Assembly (NCBI GenBank): GCA_023390155.1
Contig: JAEWDJ010000128.1
Span: 1 to 12,519 of the forward strand
DNA length: 12,519 bases
Origin: Actinomycetes bacterium
GTDB lineage: Bacteria; Actinomycetota; Actinomycetes; Actinomycetales; Microbacteriaceae
Reading direction: 5' to 3'
Shown here in pieces: positions 6,248-12,138 of the stretch. Within the stretch, counting starts at the first letter, position 1. Each line of letters opens with the position of its first letter. Below the pieces are notes generated by a model. It made no database searches, was not told the DNA's origin, and saw only the letters and a program-made list of their open reading frames with translations. The position numbers were made by a program, and so were the translations under genes.

Positions 6248-7032
6248 CCGCGCTCGCACCCGCCCGCTCCACCGTCAGCCCGCTCACCAGCACGTCCGTC
6301 TTCATCGGCCGCAGCATCCGCCACTCGCTGCGCAACGTGGAGGCCCTGACGATGGCCGTCGTCCTGCCGGTGATGCTGATGCTGCTCTTCACCTTCGTCT
6401 TCGGCGGCGCGCTCGACGCCGGGGGCGGCTACGTCGACTACGTTGTGCCGGGCATCATCCTCCTCTGCGCGGGCTTCGGCGCGTCGAGCACGGCTGTCGA
6501 CGTCGCCGAGGACATGAGCAACGGGATCGTCGACCGGTTCCGCACGATGCCGTTGCGCTCGCGCGGCGTGATCACGGGGCACGTGGTCGCGAGCCTGGTC
6601 CGCAACCTGGTCGCGACGGGCGTGGTCATCGGGGTGGCGCTGCTCGTCGGCTTCCGCCCCACCGCCGGGCCGGCCGAGTGGATCGCGACGCTCGCGGTCG
6701 TCGCCCTGTTCATCCTCGCGATCACCTGGCTCTACGCCGGCCTCGGGCTCGCGGCGAAGAACCCGACCGCGGCCAGCGGCTACGGCTTCGCGCTGCTCTT
6801 CCTGCCCTACCTGTCGAGCGCCTTCGTGCCGACCGACACGATGCCGGAGTGGCTGCAGTGGGTGGCCGAGAACCAGCCGATCACGCCGATCATCGAGACG
6901 ATCCGCGCGTTCCTGTTCGGCGCGGATCCGGGCTCCGACCTCTGGTGGGCGCTCGGCTGGTGCGCGGCGATCATCGCGGGGGCCTACGTCTGGGCCGCGT
7001 GGCTGTTCCGGCGCAAGGCGGGGCGCCGCTGA
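6244..7032 (+). CDS. ABC-2 type transporter permease, DrrB-like
   Basis: The 262-residue membrane partner of the preceding ATPase. Six membrane segments are visible at about 36-56, 65-86, 112-136, 146-170, 178-194 and 233-256. The cytosolic loop after segment 2 has VAEDMSNGIVDRFRTMPLRS, the coupling region typical of ABC-2 permeases, and the NQPITPIIETIRAFLFG stretch precedes the last helix, as in DrrB-type proteins. The ATG overlaps the ATPase stop by 4 nt (ATGA), and a perfect AAGGAGG (6230-6236) lies 7 nt upstream inside the ATPase gene, so expression is coupled. The C-terminus FRRKAGRR is basic and cytosolic. The stop codon falls within the first copy of a 17-bp tandem repeat. Confidence 0.94.
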   Translation: MTALAPARSTVSPLTSTSVFIGRSIRHSLRNVEALTMAVVLPVMLMLLFTFVFGGALDAGGGYVDYVVPGIILLCAGFGASSTAVDVAEDMSNGIVDRFRTMPLRSRGVITGHVVASLVRNLVATGVVIGVALLVGFRPTAGPAEWIATLAVVALFILAITWLYAGLGLAAKNPTAASGYGFALLFLPYLSSAFVPTDTMPEWLQWVAENQPITPIIETIRAFLFGADPGSDLWWALGWCAAIIAGAYVWAAWLFRRKAGRR

Positions 7033-7081
7033 ACGGCTGGCGCCGCTGAACGACCCGCGCCGCTGAACGACCCGCGCCGCT
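7024..7081. repeat. 17-bp tandem repeat spanning the permease stop codon and the end of the HAD gene
   Basis: The unit is CGCCGCTGAACGACCCG. Copies lie at 7024-7040 (3 mismatches near its 3' end), 7041-7057 and 7058-7074 (identical to each other), with a 7-bp partial copy at 7075-7081. Each full copy contains a TGA; the first is the permease stop codon, so the array multiplies the gene end. The partial copy contributes two bases of the HAD stop codon on the other strand. It looks like a slippage expansion in the gap between two convergent genes. Confidence 0.9.
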
Positions 7082-7691
7082 AGGCGGCCAGTCCCGCGGC
7101 CAGCTCGACGGCGTCGAGCAGGCCGTCGGGCGTGCGGAACAGGTGCGCGCGGATCCCGAGCGCCGCCGCCGACTCGACGTTCTCGACCATGTCGTCCGCG
7201 AAGAACGTCTCCGCCGGGGTCGCGCCGTAGCGCTCGAGCACCCGCTCGTAGACGACCGGATCCGGTTTGCGGGCGCCATAGTCGGAGGACGCCCGCAGGT
7301 GCTCGATGCCGAGGATCGGCACGAGCTCGGGAGCGAGGCGGCTCAGCCGGCGCGCGACGAGCGGGCCGTTGTTCGTCAGGAGGGTCGCGGTGCCGAGCTC
7401 CTGGGCGCGCTCCACCGCGCGCAGCGAGGTCGGCCACGGGGTCATCGCGTCGCCACGGATGCGCAGGAAGTCCTCCTCCGACAGCGGCACCCGCAGGGCG
7501 GTGCAGAGCGCGTCGAGGTACTCGGCCTCGTCGGCGAAGGCGCCGGCCTCGGCCGCCCACTCACCCTCGTGGTGCCACCACCGCTCGCGCAGCTGCGCCA
7601 GGCTGAGGCCGGTGTGCTGCGACATCGCGGCCATGCGGCGGCGCCAGTCGTACTCGTAGAGCACGTTGTCCATGTCGAAGACGAACAGCAC
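7080..7691 (-). CDS. HAD-superfamily hydrolase (first of a tandem pair by position, second in transcription)
   Basis: A 203-residue haloacid-dehalogenase-like phosphatase of the small HAD-IA type. Motif I is FDMDN with nucleophile Asp6 and acid/base Asp8, motif II LLTNN with Thr106, motif III Lys142 in ARKPDP, motif IV the Asp166-Asp167 pair in FFADDMVENV. A cap domain of helices lies between motifs I and II, with WWHHEGEW at 38-45. It is clearly paralogous to its neighbour: both share LYxYD after motif I, a WW pair, AMTP before motif II, and motifs III and IV at identical positions. The start is GTG at 7691, 3 nt after the neighbour's stop, with GGGAG upstream. The substrate is unknown; sugar phosphates or nucleotides are typical for the family. 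Confidence 0.9.
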   Translation of the reverse strand: MLFVFDMDNVLYEYDWRRRMAAMSQHTGLSLAQLRERWWHHEGEWAAEAGAFADEAEYLDALCTALRVPLSEEDFLRIRGDAMTPWPTSLRAVERAQELGTATLLTNNGPLVARRLSRLAPELVPILGIEHLRASSDYGARKPDPVVYERVLERYGATPAETFFADDMVENVESAAALGIRAHLFRTPDGLLDAVELAAGLAA

Positions 7692-7694
7692 CGC

Positions 7695-8327
7695 TCAGCG
7701 CTCCCGCTCGGCGAAGGCGTGGATGGCGTCGCGCAGGGCCTCCGTGTCGAACGAGCCGTCCTCGCGCTTGGTGAAGTGGTGGGCGTGCATCCCGGCCGCG
7801 CGCGCACCCTCCACGTTCGGCAGGGAGTCGTCGAACAGGATGGCGTTCTGCGGCTCGACGCCGAACCGGCCCAGGGCGCGGGTGTAGATCCGCCGTTCCG
7901 GCTTGCGCGCGCCGAGGACCGCCGACACGAGGTCGTTGTCCTGCAGCACGTCCACGATCTCGGGCGTGAGCACCGGCAGCGAGTCCTTGAACGGGATGGG
8001 GTTGTTCGAGAGCAGGGAGACGGTGCCGAGCGTCGCGGCCTCGTGCAGCGCGGCGATGGAGCCCGGGATGGGCGTCATCGCGGCCTTGCGGGCCTCCTGC
8101 CACTGGGCGAGGGTCAGCCGGGCGCCGGTCACGTCGGCGAACGCCTCGAGGTACTCCTCGCTGGTCGCGTACTCGCCGATCTCGGCGGCCCGCTCGTGCC
8201 CGCCCGCCCACCAGGCGGAGGCCAGCCGGTACTGACTCACGCCTCCCAGCGCGGCCAGCCGGGGCAGGCGCTTGTGGAAGTCGTAGTCGTAGAGCGTCTT
8301 GTCGCAGTCGAAGAAGTAGACGTCCAT
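7695..8327 (-). CDS. HAD-superfamily hydrolase (first gene of the HAD operon)
   Basis: A 210-residue HAD-IA-like protein. Motif I is FFDCDKT with Asp7 and Asp9, motif II LLSNN with Ser107, motif III Lys142 in GARKPERR, motif IV Asp166-Asp167 in ILFDDSLPNVEGARAAG. All catalytic residues are present. I chose ATG 8327 because motif I normally starts within the first ten residues. The frame is open to 8402, but that would add 25 unrelated residues overlapping the tsaC start. There is no Shine-Dalgarno; a -10 box lies 7 nt upstream of ATG, suggesting a leaderless message. The downstream paralogue is translationally coupled. It is divergent from tsaC. Confidence 0.9.
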   Translation of the reverse strand: MDVYFFDCDKTLYDYDFHKRLPRLAALGGVSQYRLASAWWAGGHERAAEIGEYATSEEYLEAFADVTGARLTLAQWQEARKAAMTPIPGSIAALHEAATLGTVSLLSNNPIPFKDSLPVLTPEIVDVLQDNDLVSAVLGARKPERRIYTRALGRFGVEPQNAILFDDSLPNVEGARAAGMHAHHFTKREDGSFDTEALRDAIHAFAERER

Positions 8328-8334
8328 CGTTACC

Positions 8335-8340
8335 AGTATC
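8335..8340 (-). promoter_or_regulatory. Candidate -10 box of the HAD operon, leaderless
   Basis: GATACT on the - strand (8340 to 8335, 4 of 6 to TATAAT) is followed by 7 nt and then the ATG at 8327. That is the spacing at which transcription would begin on the start codon itself, and it agrees with the absence of a ribosome binding site. No clear -35. Confidence 0.4.
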
Positions 8341-8375
8341 GACCGTGAACGCAGGGAACCTTGCAGCGGCTCAAC

Positions 8376-8381
8376 TATCAT
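8376..8381 (+). promoter_or_regulatory. Candidate -10 box of tsaC, near-leaderless
   Basis: TATCAT (8376-8381) fits TANNNT and would start transcription about 8388, some 4 nt before ATG 8392. ATG 8380 overlaps this box and would then be outside the RNA, which favours 8392 as the start. An imperfect 14-bp dyad (8351-8364, GCAGGGAACCTTGC) lies between this box and the opposing HAD box. Confidence 0.4.
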
Positions 8382-8391
8382 GGGTGCCGTC

Positions 8392-9108
8392 ATGGCACCC
8401 ATCTACGACTGCTCGGTCGACTCCGAGCTCCTCTCCGGCATGCGTCTGGCCCGTTCGGCCATCGGGCGCGGCGAACTCGTCGTCATCCCCACCGACACCG
8501 TCTACGGCGTCGCTGCGGACGCCTTCTCGCCCGCCGCGGTGCAGCGGCTGCTCGACGCGAAGGGCCGCGGCCGCCAGTCGCCGCCGCCCGTCCTGGTCCC
8601 CGGCGTGCCCACGCTCGCCGCCCTCGCCGAGTCCGTCCCGCCCGAGGTCGAGAAGCTCGTCGAGGCCTTCTGGCCCGGCGGCCTCACCATCGTCCTGCCC
8701 GCGGCGCCCTCGCTGGTCTGGGATCTGGGAGAGACCCGCGGCACGGTCGCCCTGCGCATGCCGCAGGACACGATCGCCCTCGAGCTCCTGTCCGAGACCG
8801 GCCCGCTCGCCGTCTCGTCGGCCAACCTGACCGGCCGTCCCGCCGCCCGCACCGCCGCGGAGGCGGAGGCCATGCTCGGCGACTCGGTCGCGGTCTACCT
8901 CGACGGGGGAGAGGCGGGCTCCGGCTACGACCGCGTGGAGGGCAAGGACTCCTCCTCGACGATCGTGGACGCGACCGCCCTCGCCGCCGGCGCCGGCAAG
9001 CTGCGCATCCTCCGCCACGGCGTCCTCTCGTCCGCGCAGCTGCGGGAGGTCGTCGGCGACGCCCTCGAGCCCGACGAGGCGCCGGCGGACGCAGCCACGG
9101 ACAGCTGA
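8392..9108 (+). CDS. tsaC: L-threonylcarbamoyladenylate synthase (Sua5/YciO/YrdC family)
   Basis: The enzyme makes threonylcarbamoyl-AMP from threonine, bicarbonate and ATP, the first step of the t6A37 tRNA modification. The 238-residue protein is a single YrdC domain plus a short tail. Family motifs: VVIPTDTVYGVAADAF (31-45) with PTDTVYG, KGRGRQSPP (57-65) for nucleotide binding, FWPGGLTIVLP (93-103), VALRMP (119-124), SSANLTG (142-148), SSTIVD (188-193) and the closing ILRHG (206-210). It lacks the C-terminal Sua5 domain of longer homologues. ATG 8392 gives MAPIYDCS, a start I recognise from Microbacteriaceae homologues. ATG 8380 would add four residues. The last 15 residues are acidic and Ala-rich. 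It is followed after 3 nt by the wecA-type gene, as in the mycobacterial cluster. Confidence 0.93.
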   Translation: MAPIYDCSVDSELLSGMRLARSAIGRGELVVIPTDTVYGVAADAFSPAAVQRLLDAKGRGRQSPPPVLVPGVPTLAALAESVPPEVEKLVEAFWPGGLTIVLPAAPSLVWDLGETRGTVALRMPQDTIALELLSETGPLAVSSANLTGRPAARTAAEAEAMLGDSVAVYLDGGEAGSGYDRVEGKDSSSTIVDATALAAGAGKLRILRHGVLSSAQLREVVGDALEPDEAPADAATDS

Positions 9109-9111
9109 GCC

Positions 9112-10380
9112 GTGACCCTCCTCCTCGCCCTCGCCCTGATCTCGGCCGTCATCACCTTCGGGATGTCGCTCGTGGTCTACAAGCTGAGCCTGAAGTACCG
9201 GCTCTACCCCAAGATCCGCGAACGGGACGTGCACACGCGCCCGACCCCGCGGCTGGGCGGGATCGCGATGTTCCTCGGCATCCTCGTCGCCATCGGCGTC
9301 TCCTGGGCGCTCTCCAGCCAGTTCGGGGTGCTGTCGCTGATCTTCTCCGACAGCGGGCCCATCCTGGCGATCCTGGGCGCGAGCCTGCTGATCGTCGTCA
9401 TCGGCGTGGCCGACGACATCTGGGACCTCGACTGGATGACGAAGCTCGCCGGGCAGTTCGTCGCCGCGGGGCTCATCGGCTGGCTGGGCGGGGTGCAGAT
9501 CCTGTCCCTGCCGATCGGCGGGCTCACGGTCGGCTCGCCGATAATGAGCATCGTCATCACGCTCTTCGCGATCGTGCTCGTCATGAACGCGATCAACTTC
9601 ATCGACGGGCTCGACGGCCTGGTCGCGGGCGTCGCGCTCATCGCCAACGGCACCTTCCTCGTCTACACCTACCTGCTGCAGCGCGAGATCAGCCCCCAGA
9701 ACTACTTCAGCATGGCGGGCGTCATCGCGGCGATCCTGGTCGGCGCGTGCGCCGGCTTCCTGCCGCTCAACTGGCATCCGGCGAAGATGTTCATGGGCGA
9801 CGCCGGAGCCCTGCTCATCGGCCTGCTGATGGCCACCTCCGCCATCTCCGTGACCGGCACCATCAACCCGGAGACGCTGCAGACCCTCGTGCGCTCGTCG
9901 CTGGTGCCGGCGTTCATCCCGATCATCCTGCCGTTCGCCGTGCTGATCATCCCGCTGCTCGACTTCGGGCTCGCCGTCGTGCGCCGGCTGCGGGCGGGCA
10001 AGTCGCCGTTCAGCGCCGACCGCAAGCACCTGCACCACCGGCTGCTCGACATGGGCCACTCCCACCTTCACGCCGTGCTGATCTTCTACGCGTGGACGGC
10101 CGTCGTCTCGATCGGGTCGCTGCTGTTCTTCTTCGACCCGTACTGGATCGCGATCGTCTTCCTCGCCATCGGCCTCGTCGTCTGCACGGTCTTCACCCTG
10201 GCGCCGCTCAGCCGGCGCAAGGTCACGGAGGCCGCGGCGGAGCTCGCCCCCGCCGGCACGCCCGAGGCGGAGGAGACCGCCCGGTTCGACCAGCTCGACG
10301 CCGCCAGCGAGCGGCACCCGTACTCCGACCCGACGCCCGCCGTCGGATCGTCAGCCCCCACCCCCGAGGAGTCCCGATGA
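9112..10380 (+). CDS. wecA: Undecaprenyl-phosphate glycosyl-1-phosphate transferase, WecA/MraY family
   Basis: A polytopic membrane enzyme that moves a sugar-1-phosphate (GlcNAc-1-P in WecA/Rfe) from a UDP-sugar to undecaprenyl or decaprenyl phosphate, starting cell-wall glycan synthesis. The 422 residues hold about ten or eleven membrane helices. Motifs: RPTPRLGGIAMF near 43-54, the Mg-binding DDIWD at 101-105, NAINFIDGLDGL at 159-170, FMGDAG at 227-232, and HLHHR at 306-310, which marks the WecA/TagO side of the family and is absent from MraY. The last 60 or so residues are a Pro/Ala/Glu-rich cytosolic tail. The start is GTG 9112, 3 nt after the tsaC stop, without its own Shine-Dalgarno, so coupled. 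The exact sugar is inferred, not shown. Confidence 0.92.
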   Translation: MTLLLALALISAVITFGMSLVVYKLSLKYRLYPKIRERDVHTRPTPRLGGIAMFLGILVAIGVSWALSSQFGVLSLIFSDSGPILAILGASLLIVVIGVADDIWDLDWMTKLAGQFVAAGLIGWLGGVQILSLPIGGLTVGSPIMSIVITLFAIVLVMNAINFIDGLDGLVAGVALIANGTFLVYTYLLQREISPQNYFSMAGVIAAILVGACAGFLPLNWHPAKMFMGDAGALLIGLLMATSAISVTGTINPETLQTLVRSSLVPAFIPIILPFAVLIIPLLDFGLAVVRRLRAGKSPFSADRKHLHHRLLDMGHSHLHAVLIFYAWTAVVSIGSLLFFFDPYWIAIVFLAIGLVVCTVFTLAPLSRRKVTEAAAELAPAGTPEAEETARFDQLDAASERHPYSDPTPAVGSSAPTPEESR

Positions 10381-10862
10381 CCGACGAGCACGGCGGCGCG
10401 AAGCCCGCCCCCCGGCCGGCCCAGCCCACGTCCACCCCCGTGCTGAAGGACGTGCTGCGCTACGGCCTGATCCTCGCCGGAGCCATCGCCATCGTCGGCG
10501 CGCTCCTCGGCGGCATCTTCGCCGGCTGGATCGGCGTGACCAGCGCCCTGATCGGCACCCTGATCGCGGCGGTCTTCCTCAGCATCACCGCGCTCAGCAT
10601 CCTGATCGCCAACCGCTTCATCGGCTCCGACCTGTTCGTCGGCCTCTTCTTCGGCATCGTGCTGGGCGGCTGGATCGTCAAGTTCGTGCTCTTCCTGATC
10701 CTCGCGATCGTCCTGCGCGACCAGCCGTGGATCAACCCGACCGTGCTGTTCCTGAGCCTCATCGCCGGCGTGATCGGATCGCTCGTCGTGGACATGATCG
10801 TGGTGTTCCGATCCCGTGTCCCCTACGTCAGCGATGTGACGCTGCCGGGGGAGAAGCACTGA
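10377..10862 (+). CDS. AtpI-like small membrane protein upstream of the ATP synthase genes
   Basis: A 161-residue integral membrane protein with four predicted helices at about 29-50, 54-76, 85-111 and 121-143, after a Pro-rich, soluble N-terminus of about 25 residues. Its position directly before atpB, and the size and topology, match the poorly conserved AtpI/uncI-type proteins; in M. tuberculosis Rv1303 occupies the same place. AtpI in other bacteria assists assembly of the c-ring or cation supply, and that role is only inferred here. The ATG overlaps the transferase stop codon (ATGA) with GAGGAG 5 nt upstream, so it is cotranscribed with tsaC and the transferase. A separate promoter seems to follow before atpB. 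Confidence 0.85.
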   Translation: MTDEHGGAKPAPRPAQPTSTPVLKDVLRYGLILAGAIAIVGALLGGIFAGWIGVTSALIGTLIAAVFLSITALSILIANRFIGSDLFVGLFFGIVLGGWIVKFVLFLILAIVLRDQPWINPTVLFLSLIAGVIGSLVVDMIVVFRSRVPYVSDVTLPGEKH

Positions 10863-10889
10863 GCCGTATCCGATTCGTTACGCTGCGAA

Positions 10890-10904
10890 AACTCTTGTAG
10901 AGTT
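10890..10904 (+). promoter_or_regulatory. Candidate promoter of the atpBEF operon
   Basis: TAGAGT (10898-10903) fits TANNNT, with a weak TTCGTT 18 bp upstream (10874-10879). It would start the RNA near 10910, about 125 nt before atpB. The box lies within a small perfect inverted repeat, AACTCT-TGT-AGAGTT (10890-10904), which may instead be an operator or a weak terminator of the preceding gene; no T-run follows. Confidence 0.4.
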
Positions 10905-10917
10905 GTCAGTGATCCCC

Positions 10918-10962
10918 CACCCGAACGCGCTTACACGCTTCACCGGCGCGAGTTCCCGGGTG
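10918..10962 (+). other. Predicted stem-loop in the atpB leader RNA
   Basis: CACCCG-AA-CGCGC (10918-10930) can pair with GCGCG-AG-TT-CC-CGGGTG (10946-10962), giving 13 bp interrupted by two 2-nt bulges and closed by a 15-nt loop. A second element, the 12-bp palindrome CGAGGGCCCTCG (10981-10992), follows. Together they make the leader unusually structured for a simple 5' UTR. No known riboswitch class is recognised. Confidence 0.45.
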
Positions 10963-11009
10963 TTCCCATGTTCGTCGTCGCGAGGGCCCTCGGCTCGACG
11001 CCCCGAAAC

Positions 11010-11038
11010 AGGAGATAGCGCTGTTAGCTAACGCTGTG
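11010..11038 (+). promoter_or_regulatory. atpB: atpB ribosome binding site with intervening hairpin
   Basis: AGGAG (11010-11014) is 21 nt from the GTG at 11036, far beyond normal spacing. Between them AGCG (11017-11020) can pair with CGCT (11032-11035), looping out 11 nt that include the palindrome GTTAGCTAAC and bringing AGGAG to the GTG. Alternatively the in-frame CTG at 11021, 6 nt after AGGAG, is the true start. Confidence 0.4.
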
Positions 11039-11833
11039 AACCTGCTGGTCCAGGCCGCAAGCTCCGATGATGGAAGCTTCCAAGGCCCCTCGATCAACGA
11101 GTTCTTCCCCCCGACCCTGTTCACCATCGGTGGTCTCGAGTTCAACCGCATCATCGTGGTCCGACTCATCGCGCTGGTCGTCCTGCTGCTGGTCTTCTGG
11201 CTCGGCACGCGCAAGATGCGGATCGTCCCCGGACGCTTCCAGTCGGTCGTCGAGATGGGGCTGGACTTCGTCCGCGTCAACATCGCGGAGGACCTCCTCG
11301 GCAAGAAGGACGGCCGCCGGTTCCTGCCGCTGCTGACCACCATCTTCTTCATGGTGCTGTTCTTCAACCTGACGGGCATCATCCCCTTCCTCAACATCGC
11401 GGGCACGTCCGTGATCGCGCTCCCGCTGCTGCTGGCCGTCGTCGCCTACGTCGCGTTCATCTACGCCGGCATCAAGAAGAGCCCGAAGAACTTCTTCAAG
11501 AACGCGCTCTTCCCGCCCGGGGTGCCGGTCTTCCTCTACATCATCGTGACGCCGATCGAGTTCATCTCGACCTTCGTCCTGCGTCCGATCACGCTGACGC
11601 TCCGACTCCTGATGAACATGGTCGTCGGGCACCTCCTGCTCGTCCTCTTCTTCACGGCCACCGCCTGGTTCCTCTTCGAGGCCGGCGGCTGGTGGTCGCT
11701 CTTCGGCGTCGGGACCTTCGCGTTCGGCTTCGCCTTCAGCCTCTTCGAGATCCTGGTCGCAGTACTCCAGGCCTACGTCTTCGCACTGCTCACGGCTGTC
11801 TACATCCAGCTCGCAGTCGCCGAGGAACACTAA
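11036..11833 (+). CDS. atpB: F1Fo ATP synthase subunit a
   Basis: Subunit a forms the two proton half-channels next to the rotating c-ring in the cell membrane. The 265-residue protein has the essential arginine at Arg190 in LTLRLLMNMVVGH, equivalent to E. coli Arg210, and the partner glutamine Gln245 in LQAYVFALLTAVYIQLA. Other conserved parts are FNLTGIIPF (110-118) and TPIEFISTF (172-180). Five or six membrane helices are visible. The start is uncertain: GTG 11036 is the only conventional one, but its Shine-Dalgarno is 21 nt away, and CTG 11021 would add five residues (MLANA). The N-terminal DDGSFQGPSINEFFPP resembles other actinobacterial subunit a proteins. It is first of the structural genes, followed by atpE after 51 nt. 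Confidence 0.96.
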   Translation: MNLLVQAASSDDGSFQGPSINEFFPPTLFTIGGLEFNRIIVVRLIALVVLLLVFWLGTRKMRIVPGRFQSVVEMGLDFVRVNIAEDLLGKKDGRRFLPLLTTIFFMVLFFNLTGIIPFLNIAGTSVIALPLLLAVVAYVAFIYAGIKKSPKNFFKNALFPPGVPVFLYIIVTPIEFISTFVLRPITLTLRLLMNMVVGHLLLVLFFTATAWFLFEAGGWWSLFGVGTFAFGFAFSLFEILVAVLQAYVFALLTAVYIQLAVAEEH

Positions 11834-11884
11834 GAACGGTCCGCGCAACCGCTCGGATCGCCATCACGGAAGGAAACACATAAC

Positions 11885-12106
11885 GTGGACATCGCTGCTA
11901 TCAACGGCAACATCGCCACCGTCGGTTACGGCCTCGCGGCCATCGGCCCGGCCATCGGCGTCGGCATCGTCGTCGGCAAGACCATCGAGGGCGTCGCCCG
12001 TCAGCCCGAGCTGGCCGGCCGTCTCCAGGTCCTGATGTACATCGGTATCGCGTTCACCGAGGCGCTCGCCTTCATCGGTATCGCGACCTACTTCATCTTC
12101 CAGTAA
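11885..12106 (+). CDS. atpE: F1Fo ATP synthase subunit c
   Basis: The 73-residue hairpin protein whose oligomer forms the proton-driven rotor ring. Helix 1 has the Gly-rich packing surface (IGPAIGVGIVVG, 20-31), the polar loop is ARQPE (38-42), and helix 2 carries the proton-binding carboxylate Glu59 in GIAFTEALAF. Glu rather than Asp at this place fits actinobacteria. There are no signs of a sodium-binding signature. It starts at GTG 11885 with AAGGA 10 nt upstream. It lies between atpB and atpF in the usual order. Confidence 0.97.
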   Translation: MDIAAINGNIATVGYGLAAIGPAIGVGIVVGKTIEGVARQPELAGRLQVLMYIGIAFTEALAFIGIATYFIFQ

Positions 12107-12138
12107 GTCCTCTTTATCCCATCCCGTAAGGAGGAACG

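Noticed and set aside
5314..7032. 572-codon open frame as a fused ABC protein
   Set aside because: Before 6244 it is an Arg-rich shadow of the ATPase gene. The true permease begins at the ATGA overlap with its own AAGGAGG.
4294..8327. Block 2 as a mobile genomic island
   Set aside because: No integrase, transposase, tRNA, attachment repeats or composition shift were seen apart from the short AT-richer promoter; only gene order argues for insertion.
8371..10317. Long - strand frame (648 codons) antisense to tsaC and wecA
   Set aside because: Asp/Glu/Arg/Gln-rich composition is the usual antisense shadow of high-GC membrane protein genes; no domain is visible.
8361..10862. 833-codon open frame on the + strand running through tsaC and wecA into the AtpI-like gene
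   Set aside because: Upstream of 10377 it is an Arg/Ala/Pro-rich shadow of tsaC and wecA in the wrong frame. Only the part from ATG 10377 is a real membrane protein.
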